Positions 24,042 through 33,012 of a stretch of 34,579 nt of DNA are shown here, in pieces (the first letter of the stretch is position 1; every line of letters begins with the position of its first letter). The translations under genes were made by a program, and so were the position numbers. This DNA is from Streptococcus pseudopneumoniae (lineage in GTDB: Bacteria > Bacillota > Bacilli > Lactobacillales > Streptococcaceae), in contig NZ_JUPG01000120.1 of assembly GCF_001074825.1 (NCBI RefSeq), forward strand, positions 1 to 34,579, in the 5' to 3' direction. The notes under the pieces were generated by a model. The model did not search any database. It saw only the letters and a list, made by a program, of their open reading frames with translations, and was not told the DNA's origin.

Positions 24042-25643
24042 ATGTCACAAACAGATTTATCAAGAGAACTCTACCAATCCCTCTGGAATGCGGCAGATAT
24101 CCTGCGTGGCCAGATGGAAGCCAATGAATACAAGTCCTACCTCTTGGGCTTGATTTTCTACAAGTACCTATCCGACAACATCCTCCAAGCCGTCTGTGAT
24201 AACTTGGACGAGACCTTTGAGTCCTTCCAGCAAGCGCAGCTTCTCTATGAGGAAAACTTTACGGATGCAGATGTCCGTGAAGACCTCATTGAGGTCTTAA
24301 ATGACGAGCTGGGCTATGTGATTGAGCCTTCTCTAACCTTTACCAAGCTGGTTCAGTCTATCCATGAAGGAACCTTCCAGCTAGAATCTCTAGCTCAAAG
24401 TTTCCGTGATATCGAGCAGGCCAATGAAAAATTTGAAAATCTCTTCGAAGATATCGACCTCTATGCCAAAAAACTAGGCAATACCCCACAAAAGCAAAAC
24501 AAGACCATCTCTGAGGTTATGAAACAGCTCAACGACCTTAATGTCTCTGGTCATGCTGGTGATATCTTGGGTGATGCTTATGAATACTTGATTGGCCAGT
24601 TTGCCAGTGATTCTGGGAAAAAGGCTGGAGAGTTCTATACACCTCAAGCAGTTTCACACCTCATGACTCAGATTGTCTTTGCAGGGCGTGAACATCAAAA
24701 GGGTATGTCGGTTTACGACCCGACTATGGGTTCTGGCTCTCTCTTGCTCAATGCTAAGCGCTATAGTAAGCAAGCTTCGACGATTTCTTACTACGGTCAA
24801 GAGTTGATTACTTCGACCTTCAACCTTGCTCGTATGAATATGATGCTTCATGGGGTTGCGATTGAGAACTATCACCTCAGCAACCACGACACCCTAGATG
24901 AAGATTGGCCGACTACGGAGCCTACAGACTTTGATGGGGTTTTGATGAACCCACCTTATTCACTGAAGTGGTCAGCAGATAGTGGCTTCCTGCAAGATCC
25001 TCGTTTTTCAAGTTATGGAGTTCTGGCACCTAAGTCTAAAGCAGATTTTGCCTTCCTCCTTCACGGCTTTTACCACCTCAAGCATAATGGTGTCATGGCC
25101 ATCGTTCTTCCTCACGGAGTTCTTTTCCGAGGAGCAGCCGAGCAAAAGATTCGCCAGCACCTGCTAGAAGAAGGCGCTATTGATACAGTTATCGGCTTGC
25201 CAGCAAATATCTTCTACAACACCTCTATCCCGACAACTATTATTATCCTTAAAAAGAATCGTACCAATAAGGATGTCTTCTTTATCGATGCCTCAAAAGA
25301 GTTTGAAAAAGGGAAAAATCAAAACAATATGACCGAAGACCATATTGCCAAGATTTTGGAGACCTATCAAAAACGTGAGAATGTCGAGAAGTTCGCCCAT
25401 CTAGCCAGCTTTGAAGAGATTGTAGAAAATGACTATAACCTCAACATTCCACGCTATGTTGATACCTTTGAAGAAGAACCCGTTGTTCCCCTAAGCGACC
25501 TCGCAGCCCAGCTCGCAGAGATTGATAAAGAGATTGGAGAAGTAGAAACCAGACTCGCACAAATGCGCAGCCAACTAGTAGGCACAACACCAGAAGCCCA
25601 AGCAGAATTAACCGCCTATCTCGAAAAGTTGAAAGAGATTTAG
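24042..25643 (+). CDS. hsdM: Type I restriction-modification N6-adenine methyltransferase subunit M
   Basis: This 533-residue protein methylates adenine in the HsdS target to protect host DNA and is part of the R2M2S complex. The N-terminal helical HsdM domain (residues ~5-150) is followed by the N6-Mtase domain with AGEFYTPQAVSHLM, SAM-binding motif I YDPTMGSGSLL (D226) and catalytic motif IV NPPY (N303). The C-terminus is helical and probably contacts HsdS. A TTG at 24027 is in frame, but AGGAG 5 bp before the ATG at 24042 decides the start. The terminator follows 40 bp after the stop, so hsdM ends the locus. Confidence 0.96.
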   Translation: MSQTDLSRELYQSLWNAADILRGQMEANEYKSYLLGLIFYKYLSDNILQAVCDNLDETFESFQQAQLLYEENFTDADVREDLIEVLNDELGYVIEPSLTFTKLVQSIHEGTFQLESLAQSFRDIEQANEKFENLFEDIDLYAKKLGNTPQKQNKTISEVMKQLNDLNVSGHAGDILGDAYEYLIGQFASDSGKKAGEFYTPQAVSHLMTQIVFAGREHQKGMSVYDPTMGSGSLLLNAKRYSKQASTISYYGQELITSTFNLARMNMMLHGVAIENYHLSNHDTLDEDWPTTEPTDFDGVLMNPPYSLKWSADSGFLQDPRFSSYGVLAPKSKADFAFLLHGFYHLKHNGVMAIVLPHGVLFRGAAEQKIRQHLLEEGAIDTVIGLPANIFYNTSIPTTIIILKKNRTNKDVFFIDASKEFEKGKNQNNMTEDHIAKILETYQKRENVEKFAHLASFEEIVENDYNLNIPRYVDTFEEEPVVPLSDLAAQLAEIDKEIGEVETRLAQMRSQLVGTTPEAQAELTAYLEKLKEI

Positions 25644-25683
25644 AGACTTGTGAGAATACTCTGCTAAAAATTTAGAAAAATAA

Positions 25684-25714
25684 AATGACAGTAGAAAATC
25701 TATTGTCATTTTTT
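25684..25714 (+). terminator. Terminator after hsdM
   Basis: AATGACA..TAGA pairs with TCTA..TGTCATT around AAA and is followed by a T run. The A-rich left flank could also serve the convergent gene from the right. Confidence 0.85.
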
Positions 25715-25743
25715 GTTATTGATGACTGCAACAAAGCTCATCT

Positions 25744-26307
25744 TTAAATGTTTGAAAGTTTACTTCTTTCTTCAACTTCATTTTCTATACATTCTTCCAA
25801 TACCTTTGCATCAACATAGATTACATTCCCAATCATTTTTGCAGGAATATTCATAGACAGTACTTGTAAAGAATATTTTTTAACAAGTGGTTCAAGTTTT
25901 GAGCCGTTTATGTTGTTGTTAATGGCAGGGAAAATGATATCTTCCCATGAAAATGTGTAGTTATAGATTGTCTTGTTAAATCCAAGTTCTCTGACCTTAA
26001 CTCTATCATGTATGCGAATTAGTTTTACTAGTATATTAACACCGTCAATATTCTTGGCTTTATAATTTTCACGTAAGTCTTTAAAATTAGTATAGTTCTT
26101 GAAGGCAAGATAAGCCAGTAGAATAATTAAGATTAAAGGGACAATGCCTTTAGACGTTAGCAAGTCACTGATGGCTGTCAACTTAAAGCTAAGTATGAAG
26201 TTGATGACAACTGCGTATAAAATAACTAGTAACGGCAATTTTACAAATAAAAAAGATTTGTATTTTATGTAAGTAATTGTATTGCTTTCTTTAAATCTTA
26301 TTTTCAT
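25744..26307 (-). CDS. Hypothetical membrane protein
   Basis: I do not recognise this 187-residue protein. It has a basic start (MKIRFKESN), two hydrophobic helices (residues ~21-45 and ~55-72), and a ~110-residue soluble domain, probably cytoplasmic, with alternating hydrophobic and charged residues (for example FSWEDIIFPAINNNINGSKL) and an acidic C-terminus. AAGGAGAAAC precedes the ATG on the minus strand. It is A+T-rich, convergent with hsdM and monocistronic. It may be accessory cargo at the edge of the RM island or a local core gene. No function is proposed. Confidence 0.7.
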   Translation of the reverse strand: MKIRFKESNTITYIKYKSFLFVKLPLLVILYAVVINFILSFKLTAISDLLTSKGIVPLILIILLAYLAFKNYTNFKDLRENYKAKNIDGVNILVKLIRIHDRVKVRELGFNKTIYNYTFSWEDIIFPAINNNINGSKLEPLVKKYSLQVLSMNIPAKMIGNVIYVDAKVLEECIENEVEERSKLSNI

Positions 26308-26369
26308 AATTGTTTCTCCTTAAATATTATCAGTTGAAAGAATATAGAGAAAGAATATGTGAAGTTAGT

Positions 26370-26423
26370 TTTATAATAAAACACCCCATCAGCTAGATAT
26401 TTTTTGTCTAACTAATAGGGTGT
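26370..26423 (-). terminator. Terminator of the rpmF-rpmG operon
   Basis: On the minus strand, a 17-bp stem beginning ACACCC and ending GGGTGT (26381-26423) contains three G-U wobbles and is followed by TTTTATT. The wobbles become mismatches if read as + RNA, so it serves the minus strand. Confidence 0.8.
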
Positions 26424-26486
26424 AAGTCATGGACTTATCTTGATTAAAATCAAGGTTTTTCGTTTCTGTTGAAACGGAATGACCTA

Positions 26487-26636
26487 TTATTTAACTTCTG
26501 TAAATACAACGTGTTTGCGAAGTTTTGGTGAGTATTTCTTCAATTGAAGACGGTCTGGAGTGTTACGTTTGTTTTTAGAAGTAAGGTACAAGCGTTCACC
26601 AGATTCTTTGTGTTCAAGTGTAATATTTACGCGCAT
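26487..26636 (-). CDS. rpmG: 50S ribosomal protein L33 (bL33), zinc-free form
   Basis: This 49-residue protein reads [20 protein letters not shown], then [19 protein letters not shown] and ends HVVFTEVK. It is a typical L33, but the two Cys pairs of the zinc-binding type are absent, making it the C-minus paralogue. GGGAG lies before the ATG on the minus strand, and it is 15 bp after rpmF in the same operon. It is a structural protein of the large subunit near the E site. Confidence 0.96.
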
Positions 26637-26651
26637 GGTATCTCCCTTCTA

Positions 26652-26834
26652 TTATTCAGCTGATGCAGCTTTAGCGATTTTACGTCCTTTGTAGTATCCT
26701 TTAAGTGATACACGGTGAGAACGTGAGTAATCTCCAGTAGTTTCGTCAAAGTTTACAGATGGAGCTGTTACTTTGTAGTGTGTACGACGTTTGTTTTTCT
26801 TCGCTTTTGAAGTGCGACGTGCAGGTACTGCCAT
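26652..26834 (-). CDS. rpmF: 50S ribosomal protein L32 (bL32), zinc-free form
   Basis: This 60-residue protein reads [20 protein letters not shown], followed by the L32 segment [17 protein letters not shown]. The CxxC zinc ligands of the C-plus form are replaced ([11 protein letters not shown]), so it does not bind zinc. AAGGAGAAATCAAA precedes the ATG on the minus strand. It is the first gene of the rpmF-rpmG operon. Confidence 0.97.
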
Positions 26835-26890
26835 TTTGATTTCTCCTTTAGGTATTTATATTCGATTCAATCTACTGATTTTCATCAACC

Positions 26891-26919
26891 ATACTAGGAT
26901 AACACATTTTTTTTGTAAA
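26891..26919 (-). promoter_or_regulatory. rpmF-rpmG promoter
   Basis: On the minus strand: -35 TTTACA (complement of 26914-26919), 17-bp A-rich spacer, -10 TAGTAT (complement of 26891-26896). Confidence 0.7.
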
Positions 26920-26945
26920 GTAAAGTTACTTGACAAAAAAAGATG

Positions 26946-26979
26946 AAAAAATTCTCCTGTCCGACCTAGCAGACAGGAG
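26946..26979 (-). terminator. Terminator after the SPFH-RHH gene pair
   Basis: CTCCTGTC and GACAGGAG pair perfectly (26954-26979), and the minus strand continues with T residues (complement of 26946-26951). Confidence 0.85.
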
Positions 26980-26985
26980 AAGGTC

Positions 26986-27186
26986 TTAAATATCAATCTC
27001 AAATGGTTCATCAATGGTTTCTGATACGTATTTTCCGTCTTTTTTCCGTTGCTTGACACATTCTGTGAGGAGATATTCTATTTGTCCATTGACTGAACGA
27101 AAGTCGTCTTCTGCCCATGATGCGAGTGCAGCGTATAACTTTGTTGAGAGTCGAAGGGGGATCTGCTTTTTTTTAGCTTCAGCCAT
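26986..27186 (-). CDS. Small Arc/ribbon-helix-helix-like protein
   Basis: This 66-residue protein starts [20 protein letters not shown] and continues with [20 protein letters not shown]. The short strand IPLRLS followed by two helices with NGQIEYLL is the Arc/MetJ ribbon-helix-helix pattern, so a DNA-binding dimer is likely. The C-terminal tail is acidic. It starts 2 bp after the SPFH stop codon with AGGAAG inside the end of that gene, so the two are translationally coupled. It might regulate its own operon (a palindrome overlaps the promoter). No toxin partner is adjacent, so an antitoxin role is unsupported. Confidence 0.75.
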   Translation of the reverse strand: MAEAKKKQIPLRLSTKLYAALASWAEDDFRSVNGQIEYLLTECVKQRKKDGKYVSETIDEPFEIDI

Positions 27187-27188
27187 CT

Positions 27189-28196
27189 TTAGTAAAGACT
27201 TCCTGTGTTGACAATTGGTTGTGCATCATGATTGCCACAGAGTACGACAAGGAGATTTGAAACCATGGCAGCTTTTCGTTCTTCATCAAGCTCTACCAAT
27301 TCCCCTTCATTGAGACGTTCTAGTGCCATTTCAACCATACCTACAGCGCCGTCAACAATCATCTTACGGGCATCAATAATGGCAGATGCTTGTTGACGTT
27401 GAAGCATGACGGCGGCAATTTCTGGTGCATAAGCTAGGTAAGTAATACGTGCTTCAAGGATTTCCAAACCAGCATCCTCAACACGACTTTGGATTTCTTC
27501 ACGAATACGGTTTGCTACAATTTCGCTAGAGCCACGGAGACTACCTTCATCTGCTTGCCCGTCACCTGTAGTATCTACATTAGGAGACACATCGTAAGGA
27601 TAGATGCGGACAATATTTCGGAGGGCGCTATCACACTGCAATGAAAGATATTCTTTGTAGTTATCAACGTTGAAAACTGCCTTAGCAGTATCGACTACAC
27701 GCCAAGTAACGGCAATTCCAATTTCCACAGGATTTCCTAGACAATCATTGATTTTTTGGCGAGAATTGCTCAAGGTCATAACCTTGAGGGAAATCTGTTT
27801 CTTGCCAATTTCAAGATTTACATCATTGCCATTTGATGATTTCATCCCTGAAAAAGGAGATTTCGTGCTAACGTCACCACTTTGTCCAAGTCGAGTGTGG
27901 TTTGCAGGGTTAACTGCTACGCTGAAGGGATTGACAAAGTAAAAACCAGGTTCTTTGATGGTACCTGTATAGTTACCAAAAAGAGTCAAAACCAGAGCTT
28001 CCTGAGGTTTGACAACTTTTAAACCAGCATGAGCTAGGCCTGCAATTAAGCTTAATAAAAGTCCGATAATAATTCCAAAAATGTTTTCCGAACCAACCCC
28101 CATTATAAGTATAAAGACACCAAGTACGAGTGTCAACTCAATGAGAATCAATGCGAATACACCATTTGGTTTTGAATTGATTAGTTTTTCAGTCAT
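27189..28196 (-). CDS. SPFH/Band 7 domain membrane protein
   Basis: This 335-residue protein has two N-terminal membrane helices (residues ~12-35 and ~40-58), then the SPFH domain starting [20 protein letters not shown] with [10 protein letters not shown], and a C-terminal coiled-coil part ([40 protein letters not shown]). This is the stomatin/flotillin-like family that oligomerises at membrane microdomains; the cargo or partner is unknown. A perfect AGGAGGT precedes the ATG. It is divergent from ilvD with its own promoter and coupled to the downstream RHH-like gene. Confidence 0.9.
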   Translation of the reverse strand: MTEKLINSKPNGVFALILIELTLVLGVFILIMGVGSENIFGIIIGLLLSLIAGLAHAGLKVVKPQEALVLTLFGNYTGTIKEPGFYFVNPFSVAVNPANHTRLGQSGDVSTKSPFSGMKSSNGNDVNLEIGKKQISLKVMTLSNSRQKINDCLGNPVEIGIAVTWRVVDTAKAVFNVDNYKEYLSLQCDSALRNIVRIYPYDVSPNVDTTGDGQADEGSLRGSSEIVANRIREEIQSRVEDAGLEILEARITYLAYAPEIAAVMLQRQQASAIIDARKMIVDGAVGMVEMALERLNEGELVELDEERKAAMVSNLLVVLCGNHDAQPIVNTGSLY

Positions 28197-28216
28197 AAGA
28201 ATGACCTCCTGTCATT

Positions 28217-28254
28217 TGATATCTAAATGATATCACTTTAATTTATAAAGTCAA
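28217..28254 (-). promoter_or_regulatory. SPFH operon promoter with overlapping palindrome
   Basis: On the minus strand: -35 TTGACT (complement of 28249-28254), 16-bp spacer, extended -10 TGA-TATCAT (-10 at 28227-28232). The inverted repeat TGATATC-5 bp-GATATCA (28217-28235) covers the -10, a likely operator. Confidence 0.65.
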
Positions 28255-28351
28255 GAAATAAATGTAAAAAATTTAAAGAAAATATTGCTGTATAGAATTT
28301 TCTGAAAATTCAAGAATTTTCTTCTGTTCATTGCCTTTAAAATGTGCTATA

Positions 28352-28360
28352 ATAGTAAAA
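28352..28360 (+). promoter_or_regulatory. ilvD extended -10 promoter
   Basis: TGC-TATAAT lies about 25 bp before the ilvD ATG with no clear -35. No T-box or leader peptide is visible between it and the gene. Confidence 0.6.
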
Positions 28361-28380
28361 ACTGAAATGGGAGGGAACAA

Positions 28381-30084
28381 ATGACTGAATTAGATAAACG
28401 TCACCGCAGTAGCATTTATGACAGTATGGTAAAATCACCAAACCGTGCCATGCTTCGTGCGACTGGTATGACAGATAAGGACTTTGAAACACCGATTGTG
28501 GGAGTGATTTCGACTTGGGCGGAAAATACGCCATGTAACATCCACTTGCATGATTTTGGGAAATTGGCTAAAGAAGGTGTCAAATCTGCAGGTGCTTGGC
28601 CTGTACAGTTTGGTACCATTACCGTAGCAGACGGGATTGCCATGGGAACGCCTGGTATGCGTTTCTCTTTGACATCTCGTGATATCATCGCGGACTCCAT
28701 CGAGGCGGCTATGGGTGGTCACAACGTGGATGCCTTCGTCGCTATCGGTGGATGTGATAAGAACATGCCTGGTTCTATGATTGCTATTGCCAACATGGAC
28801 ATTCCAGCTATTTTCGCCTATGGTGGAACTATTGCACCGGGAAATCTTGATGGCAAAGACATTGATTTGGTTTCTGTCTTTGAGGGAATCGGAAAATGGA
28901 ACCACGGTGACATGACAGCTGAGGACGTGAAACGTCTTGAATGTAATGCCTGCCCTGGCCCTGGTGGCTGTGGTGGTATGTATACTGCTAATACCATGGC
29001 GACTGCTATCGAAGTTCTAGGTATGAGTTTGCCAGGGTCTTCATCTCACCCAGCTGAATCAGCTGACAAGAAAGAAGATATCGAAGCAGCAGGACGTGCT
29101 GTTGTTAAGATGTTGGAGCTTGGTCTCAAACCATCAGATATCTTGACTCGTGAAGCCTTTGAAGACGCCATCACTGTAACGATGGCGCTCGGTGGTTCTA
29201 CAAATGCCACTCTTCATTTGCTTGCAATTGCCCATGCGGCTAATGTTGACTTGTCACTTGAGGACTTCAATACGATTCAAGAACGTGTGCCTCACTTGGC
29301 CGACTTGAAACCATCTGGTCAGTATGTCTTCCAAGACCTCTATGAAGTCGGTGGTGTCCCTGCGGTTATGAAGTACTTGCTGGCGAATGGTTTCCTTCAC
29401 GGGGACCGTATCACATGTACTGGTAAGACTGTAGCTGAGAACTTAGCTGACTTTGCAGACCTCACACCAGGTCAAAAAGTTATCATGCCACTTGAAAATC
29501 CAAAACGTGCAGACGGTCCGCTTATCATCTTGAACGGGAATCTTGCCCCTGATGGTGCGGTTGCTAAAGTATCAGGTGTTAAAGTGCGTCGTCACGTTGG
29601 ACCAGCTAAGGTCTTTGACTCAGAAGAAGATGCTATCCAGGCCGTTCTGACAGATGAAATCGTTGATGGAGATGTTGTCGTTGTTCGTTTCGTTGGACCT
29701 AAGGGTGGTCCTGGTATGCCTGAGATGCTGTCACTTTCATCAATGATCGTTGGTAAAGGTCAAGGAGACAAGGTTGCCCTCTTGACGGATGGCCGTTTCT
29801 CTGGTGGTACTTATGGTCTGGTTGTTGGACATATCGCTCCTGAGGCTCAGGACGGTGGACCGATTGCCTACCTCCGTACAGGCGATATCGTTACGGTTGA
29901 CCAAGATACCAAAGAAATTTCTATGGCCGTATCCGAAGAAGAACTTGAAAAACGTAAGGCAGAAACAACCTTACCACCACTCTACAGCCGTGGTGTTCTT
30001 GGTAAATATGCCCACATCGTATCATCTGCTTCACGTGGAGCCGTGACAGACTTCTGGAATATGGACAAGTCAGGTAAAAAATAA
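28381..30084 (+). CDS. ilvD: Dihydroxy-acid dehydratase
   Basis: This 567-residue enzyme dehydrates 2,3-dihydroxy-isovalerate and 2,3-dihydroxy-3-methylvalerate to the keto acids in valine and isoleucine synthesis. The Fe-S ligands are C52 (ENTPCN), C125 in [10 protein letters not shown] and C197 in [17 protein letters not shown]. The C-terminal [13 protein letters not shown] motif carries the active-site Ser. GGGAGG precedes the ATG. It stands alone, apart from the ilvBN-C-A cluster usual elsewhere. A BOX element begins 4 bp after the stop, then a terminator. A predicted Fe-S assembly factor lies convergently downstream. Confidence 0.98.
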   Translation: MTELDKRHRSSIYDSMVKSPNRAMLRATGMTDKDFETPIVGVISTWAENTPCNIHLHDFGKLAKEGVKSAGAWPVQFGTITVADGIAMGTPGMRFSLTSRDIIADSIEAAMGGHNVDAFVAIGGCDKNMPGSMIAIANMDIPAIFAYGGTIAPGNLDGKDIDLVSVFEGIGKWNHGDMTAEDVKRLECNACPGPGGCGGMYTANTMATAIEVLGMSLPGSSSHPAESADKKEDIEAAGRAVVKMLELGLKPSDILTREAFEDAITVTMALGGSTNATLHLLAIAHAANVDLSLEDFNTIQERVPHLADLKPSGQYVFQDLYEVGGVPAVMKYLLANGFLHGDRITCTGKTVAENLADFADLTPGQKVIMPLENPKRADGPLIILNGNLAPDGAVAKVSGVKVRRHVGPAKVFDSEEDAIQAVLTDEIVDGDVVVVRFVGPKGGPGMPEMLSLSSMIVGKGQGDKVALLTDGRFSGGTYGLVVGHIAPEAQDGGPIAYLRTGDIVTVDQDTKEISMAVSEEELEKRKAETTLPPLYSRGVLGKYAHIVSSASRGAVTDFWNMDKSGKK

Positions 30085-30088
30085 ACTC

Positions 30089-30192
30089 ATACTCTTCGAA
30101 AATCTCTTCAAACCACGTCAACGTCGCCTTGCCGTACTCAAGTACAGCCTGCAGCTAGTTTCCTAGTTTGCTCTTTGATTTTCATTGAGTAT
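30089..30192 (-). repeat. BOX element 1 (boxA-boxC, no boxB)
   Basis: Read on the minus strand it begins ATACTCAATGAAAATCAAAG (boxA) and ends GATTTTCGAAGAGTAT (boxC). The middle is short, so the boxB module is missing. It lies directly after ilvD. Confidence 0.9.
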
Positions 30193-30196
30193 CAAA

Positions 30197-30229
30197 AAGC
30201 AAGCCAACTTCGGCTTGCTTATTTTCATC
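30197..30229 (+). terminator. Terminator after ilvD
   Basis: AAGCAAGCC (30197-30205) pairs with GGCTTGCTT (30212-30220), followed by ATTTT. It lies beyond the BOX element. Confidence 0.8.
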
Positions 30230-30249
30230 TTCAAAAGTGATTTGCCTGC

Positions 30250-30591
30250 TTAACGAGGTGGCAGTCCAAGGGCAATACGGCCGTAGCGACTGATTCGTGT
30301 AATCTTCCAGGCAGGCGACCAGGTAACTTCAACCTTGACATCTTCGATACCCTCGATTTGTTTCAGACCTGCAACGATTTCGATAGGCAGGCTTTCGGCG
30401 CAATCACAGGCAGTATCGGTGAAGGTCATGACAATCTTACAGAGACCCGTTTCATCCAGATTGATTTCATAAATCAGTCCTAGATTGTAAACATCCAATT
30501 CCACATCTGTATCAAAAACTTTCTCTAGTTTTTCGATAATTTGGTCTTGTAAGGCCAAAGCTCGGTCATTGATTTTGATATCGTCTCTCAT
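30250..30591 (-). CDS. DUF59/MIP18-type metal-sulfur cluster assembly factor
   Basis: This 113-residue protein contains the DUF59 core: VELDVYNLGLIYEI, then IVMTFTDTACDCAESLP with the two Cys, and VKVEVTWSPAWKITRIS (the conserved W-P motif). Such PaaD/SufT-like proteins help deliver Fe-S clusters to target enzymes. It is convergent with ilvD, whose product needs an Fe-S cluster, a plausible functional link. GGAGG lies 7 bp before the ATG on the minus strand. An ordinary DUF59 has one Cys in this loop; here there are two, in ACDC. It is monocistronic. Confidence 0.85.
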   Translation of the reverse strand: MRDDIKINDRALALQDQIIEKLEKVFDTDVELDVYNLGLIYEINLDETGLCKIVMTFTDTACDCAESLPIEIVAGLKQIEGIEDVKVEVTWSPAWKITRISRYGRIALGLPPR

Positions 30592-30715
30592 AGCAGTCCC
30601 TCCACATGGTAAATATCCTCTATTTTCTCATAATTCTGACAATTTGGCAAGTTTTTGATGAATTTTCTGAAAAAATATGATAACATAAAGAAAACACCGA
30701 ATTAAGGGGAAGTCT

Positions 30716-31567
30716 ATGGAGCAGATTGGAAAAGTCTTTAGACAATTACGAGAGTCAAGAAATATCTCGCTGAGACAGGCGACTGGGGGACAATTTTCTC
30801 CGTCTATGTTGTCCCGATTTGAAACTGGTCAGAGTGAGCTTTCGGTGGAAAAGTTTCTATTTGCTCTGGGAAATATATCTGCCAGTGTAGAGGAAATCCT
30901 CTTTCTGGCGAGAGGTTTTCAGTATGATACTGATTCTGAGTTGAGAAAAGAAATCACAGATGTCTTGGATATAAAGAATATAGCACCTCTCGAAGACCTG
31001 TATCGTAAGGAATATCAAAAGCATGCCTATTCTCAAAACAAGCAGAAGCATATTCTAAATGCCATTATTATCAAGTCTTATATGAAGAGTATGGATGAAA
31101 CGTTAGAGTTAACGGCAGAGGAAGGGAAAGTCCTTCATGACTACTTGTTTTCTACCGAGATTTGGGGAATCTATGAACTCAATTTGTTCTCGGTCAGTTC
31201 TCCCTTTTTATCTGTTTCTCTTTTTACTAGGTATGTACGAGAAATGGTCCGCAAATCTGATTTTCTAATGGAAATGTCTGGTAATCGAAACCTTTTTCAC
31301 ACTATGCTATTGAATGGTTTTTTAGCCAGCATTGAGTGTGAAGAATTCACCAATGCCTCTTATTTTAAACGTGTCATCAAAGAGCATTTCTACAAGGAAA
31401 ATGAAACCTATTTCCGAATTGTTTATTTGTGGGCGGAAGGTCTCCTTGATAGCAAGCAAGGCAGAGTCAAGGAAGGTCAGAAAAAGATGGAGGATGCTGT
31501 CCATATTTTTGAGATGCTTGGTTGCAACAAATCTGCTGAATACTACAGAAATACAACCGATTGTTGA
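30716..31567 (+). CDS. Rgg/GadR/MutR family transcriptional regulator
   Basis: This 283-residue protein has an N-terminal helix-turn-helix (residues 5-65: FRQLRESRNISLRQA, SPSMLSRFETGQSELS) and a C-terminal TPR-like helical domain, the plan of Rgg peptide-sensing regulators. AAGGGGA precedes the ATG. The next gene, 197 bp downstream and on the same strand, is an MFS exporter and its likely target. I looked for a short hydrophobic pheromone gene on both sides and found none with a ribosome binding site, so a stand-alone or different-ligand Rgg is possible. Confidence 0.9.
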   Translation: MEQIGKVFRQLRESRNISLRQATGGQFSPSMLSRFETGQSELSVEKFLFALGNISASVEEILFLARGFQYDTDSELRKEITDVLDIKNIAPLEDLYRKEYQKHAYSQNKQKHILNAIIIKSYMKSMDETLELTAEEGKVLHDYLFSTEIWGIYELNLFSVSSPFLSVSLFTRYVREMVRKSDFLMEMSGNRNLFHTMLLNGFLASIECEEFTNASYFKRVIKEHFYKENETYFRIVYLWAEGLLDSKQGRVKEGQKKMEDAVHIFEMLGCNKSAEYYRNTTDC

Positions 31568-31604
31568 ATATCTGCAAACTAAGAAAATAATTTGAAATTT
31601 TAAG

Positions 31605-31657
31605 CGATAGAACTCTTGCCCTCTCTCAGGTCGTTACAAAAGTTCTATCGTTTTTTT
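31605..31657 (+). terminator. rgg terminator
   Basis: CGATAGAACT (31605-31614) pairs perfectly with AGTTCTATCG (31641-31650), followed by seven T. Confidence 0.9.
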
Positions 31658-31764
31658 GCTTATTTTGTGTGTTGCATATATTCAAAAGTTTTCCCTTTCA
31701 ATTTCTAAGTGCTATACTATAGTCATGCTTCATATAGGGATTATAACAAGAAGGGGGATTACCT

Positions 31765-33012
31765 ATGAAACTATTGTTTAGAAATCAAGCTTATCGTCTC
31801 TTGACTTTGTCACGCTTCTTCAATGCTTTTGGTGCTTCGATTTTTAATCTGGTCTTTATCGTCTATGCATCGACCTTGCCACAAGCATCTTTTGCTGTTG
31901 CTATGGCGAATATTGTCATGATTCTTCCGACTCTCTTTACAGTTTTTGTAGGGATTCGGGCAGATTATACGAGGGACAAGGTCAAATGGATGACTTACAG
32001 CGGTTTGTTTCAGGCGGTTTTATTTTTTCTGGCAGCCCTAGTTGTTCAGCAAGCTAGTCTATTTGCCTTTTCTAGCCTGTGTTTAATCAATGTCATTAGT
32101 GATGTCATCAGTGATTTTGCTGGTGGTTTGCGCATGCCTCTTGTTAAGGAAAAAGTAGCTGAAGAGGACTTGATGGAAGCTTATTCTTTTAACCAGTTCA
32201 TCACCTATATTTCAGCCATTGGTGGTCAAGCTTTCGGAGTCTGGCTCTTAGGGCTATCGGTCAATAATTTTTCTCTCGTTGCGGGAATCAATGCCTGTTT
32301 TTTCCTCGTATCAGCCGTGATTCTCTTTTTAGGAAAAAGCAAATTGAACCTGTCACTTTCAGCTGCTGATGGTAAATCACTAAAAAATGAGAAGCTATCT
32401 ATCAAAGAGCAGTTCCTAACGATTTATCGAAATTTACGTCTTGTTTTTCTTAAAGGTGGACAGAAAAACTTTGGCTTTATGCTCTTTGCTGTCTTGCTTA
32501 TCAATGCTTTGGGTGGCGCTTTAGGAAGCATCTATAACATCTTCTTTTTGAGCCATTCTCTTTTGGACTTTTCTTACACAGAGGCATTATTTATCAGTCA
32601 ATTCTGTGCTTTGTTAGCAATCATCATCAGTAGCCTTACGGGCAATGATTATTTTGGGAAGCAGTCCTTGCCTAGATTGATGATGTGGGTGACCGTAGGA
32701 CTCAGTCTAGTTGGTCTAGCTAATTTATTCAATCAAGTCGTACTTGGTTTACTATTTATCTGTTCAACTCTGTATGTGTCTGCTAAAGTTCAACCAAAGA
32801 TTAGTGCCTTGCTCCTGAAAAATCTAGCTCCAGAGGTTCTAGCTCGTACCAGTAATTTTTTAGGTTTATTGTTTACCTTATCCATACCTGTGGGAACAGC
32901 TTGTTTTTCACTTGTAGCTGTATGGAATATACAGTTGACTTGGATGCTATTTGTTGGTCTCTCCTTGATAGCTATTCTTTTGACAGTTATTAATCTCAAA
33001 AATGATATCTAA
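31765..33012 (+). CDS. Major facilitator superfamily transporter
   Basis: This 415-residue protein is predicted to have 12 membrane helices. The N-terminal FLTLSRFFNAFGASIFNLVF type start and the loop after helix 2 (GIRADYTRDKVKWM, the MFS motif A region) match the MefE/EmrB-like drug:H+ antiporter group. The substrate is not predictable. An extended -10 (TGC-TATACT, about 31722) and AGGGGG before the ATG give it its own expression. A possible link to the upstream Rgg gene comes from position only. Its stop codon touches a BOX element. Confidence 0.88.
   Translation: MKLLFRNQAYRLLTLSRFFNAFGASIFNLVFIVYASTLPQASFAVAMANIVMILPTLFTVFVGIRADYTRDKVKWMTYSGLFQAVLFFLAALVVQQASLFAFSSLCLINVISDVISDFAGGLRMPLVKEKVAEEDLMEAYSFNQFITYISAIGGQAFGVWLLGLSVNNFSLVAGINACFFLVSAVILFLGKSKLNLSLSAADGKSLKNEKLSIKEQFLTIYRNLRLVFLKGGQKNFGFMLFAVLLINALGGALGSIYNIFFLSHSLLDFSYTEALFISQFCALLAIIISSLTGNDYFGKQSLPRLMMWVTVGLSLVGLANLFNQVVLGLLFICSTLYVSAKVQPKISALLLKNLAPEVLARTSNFLGLLFTLSIPVGTACFSLVAVWNIQLTWMLFVGLSLIAILLTVINLKNDI

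Noticed and set aside
26430..26476. Hairpins CTTGATT/AATCAAG and CGTTTC/GAAACG after rpmG
   Set aside because: On the minus strand neither is followed by a T run. The first looks like a + terminator but no + gene precedes it. The better rpmG terminator is at 26370-26423.
30600..30715. Search for a short hydrophobic pheromone (SHP) gene divergent from rgg
   Set aside because: The only short frame (32 codons, minus strand) lacks a ribosome binding site and an SHP-like sequence.
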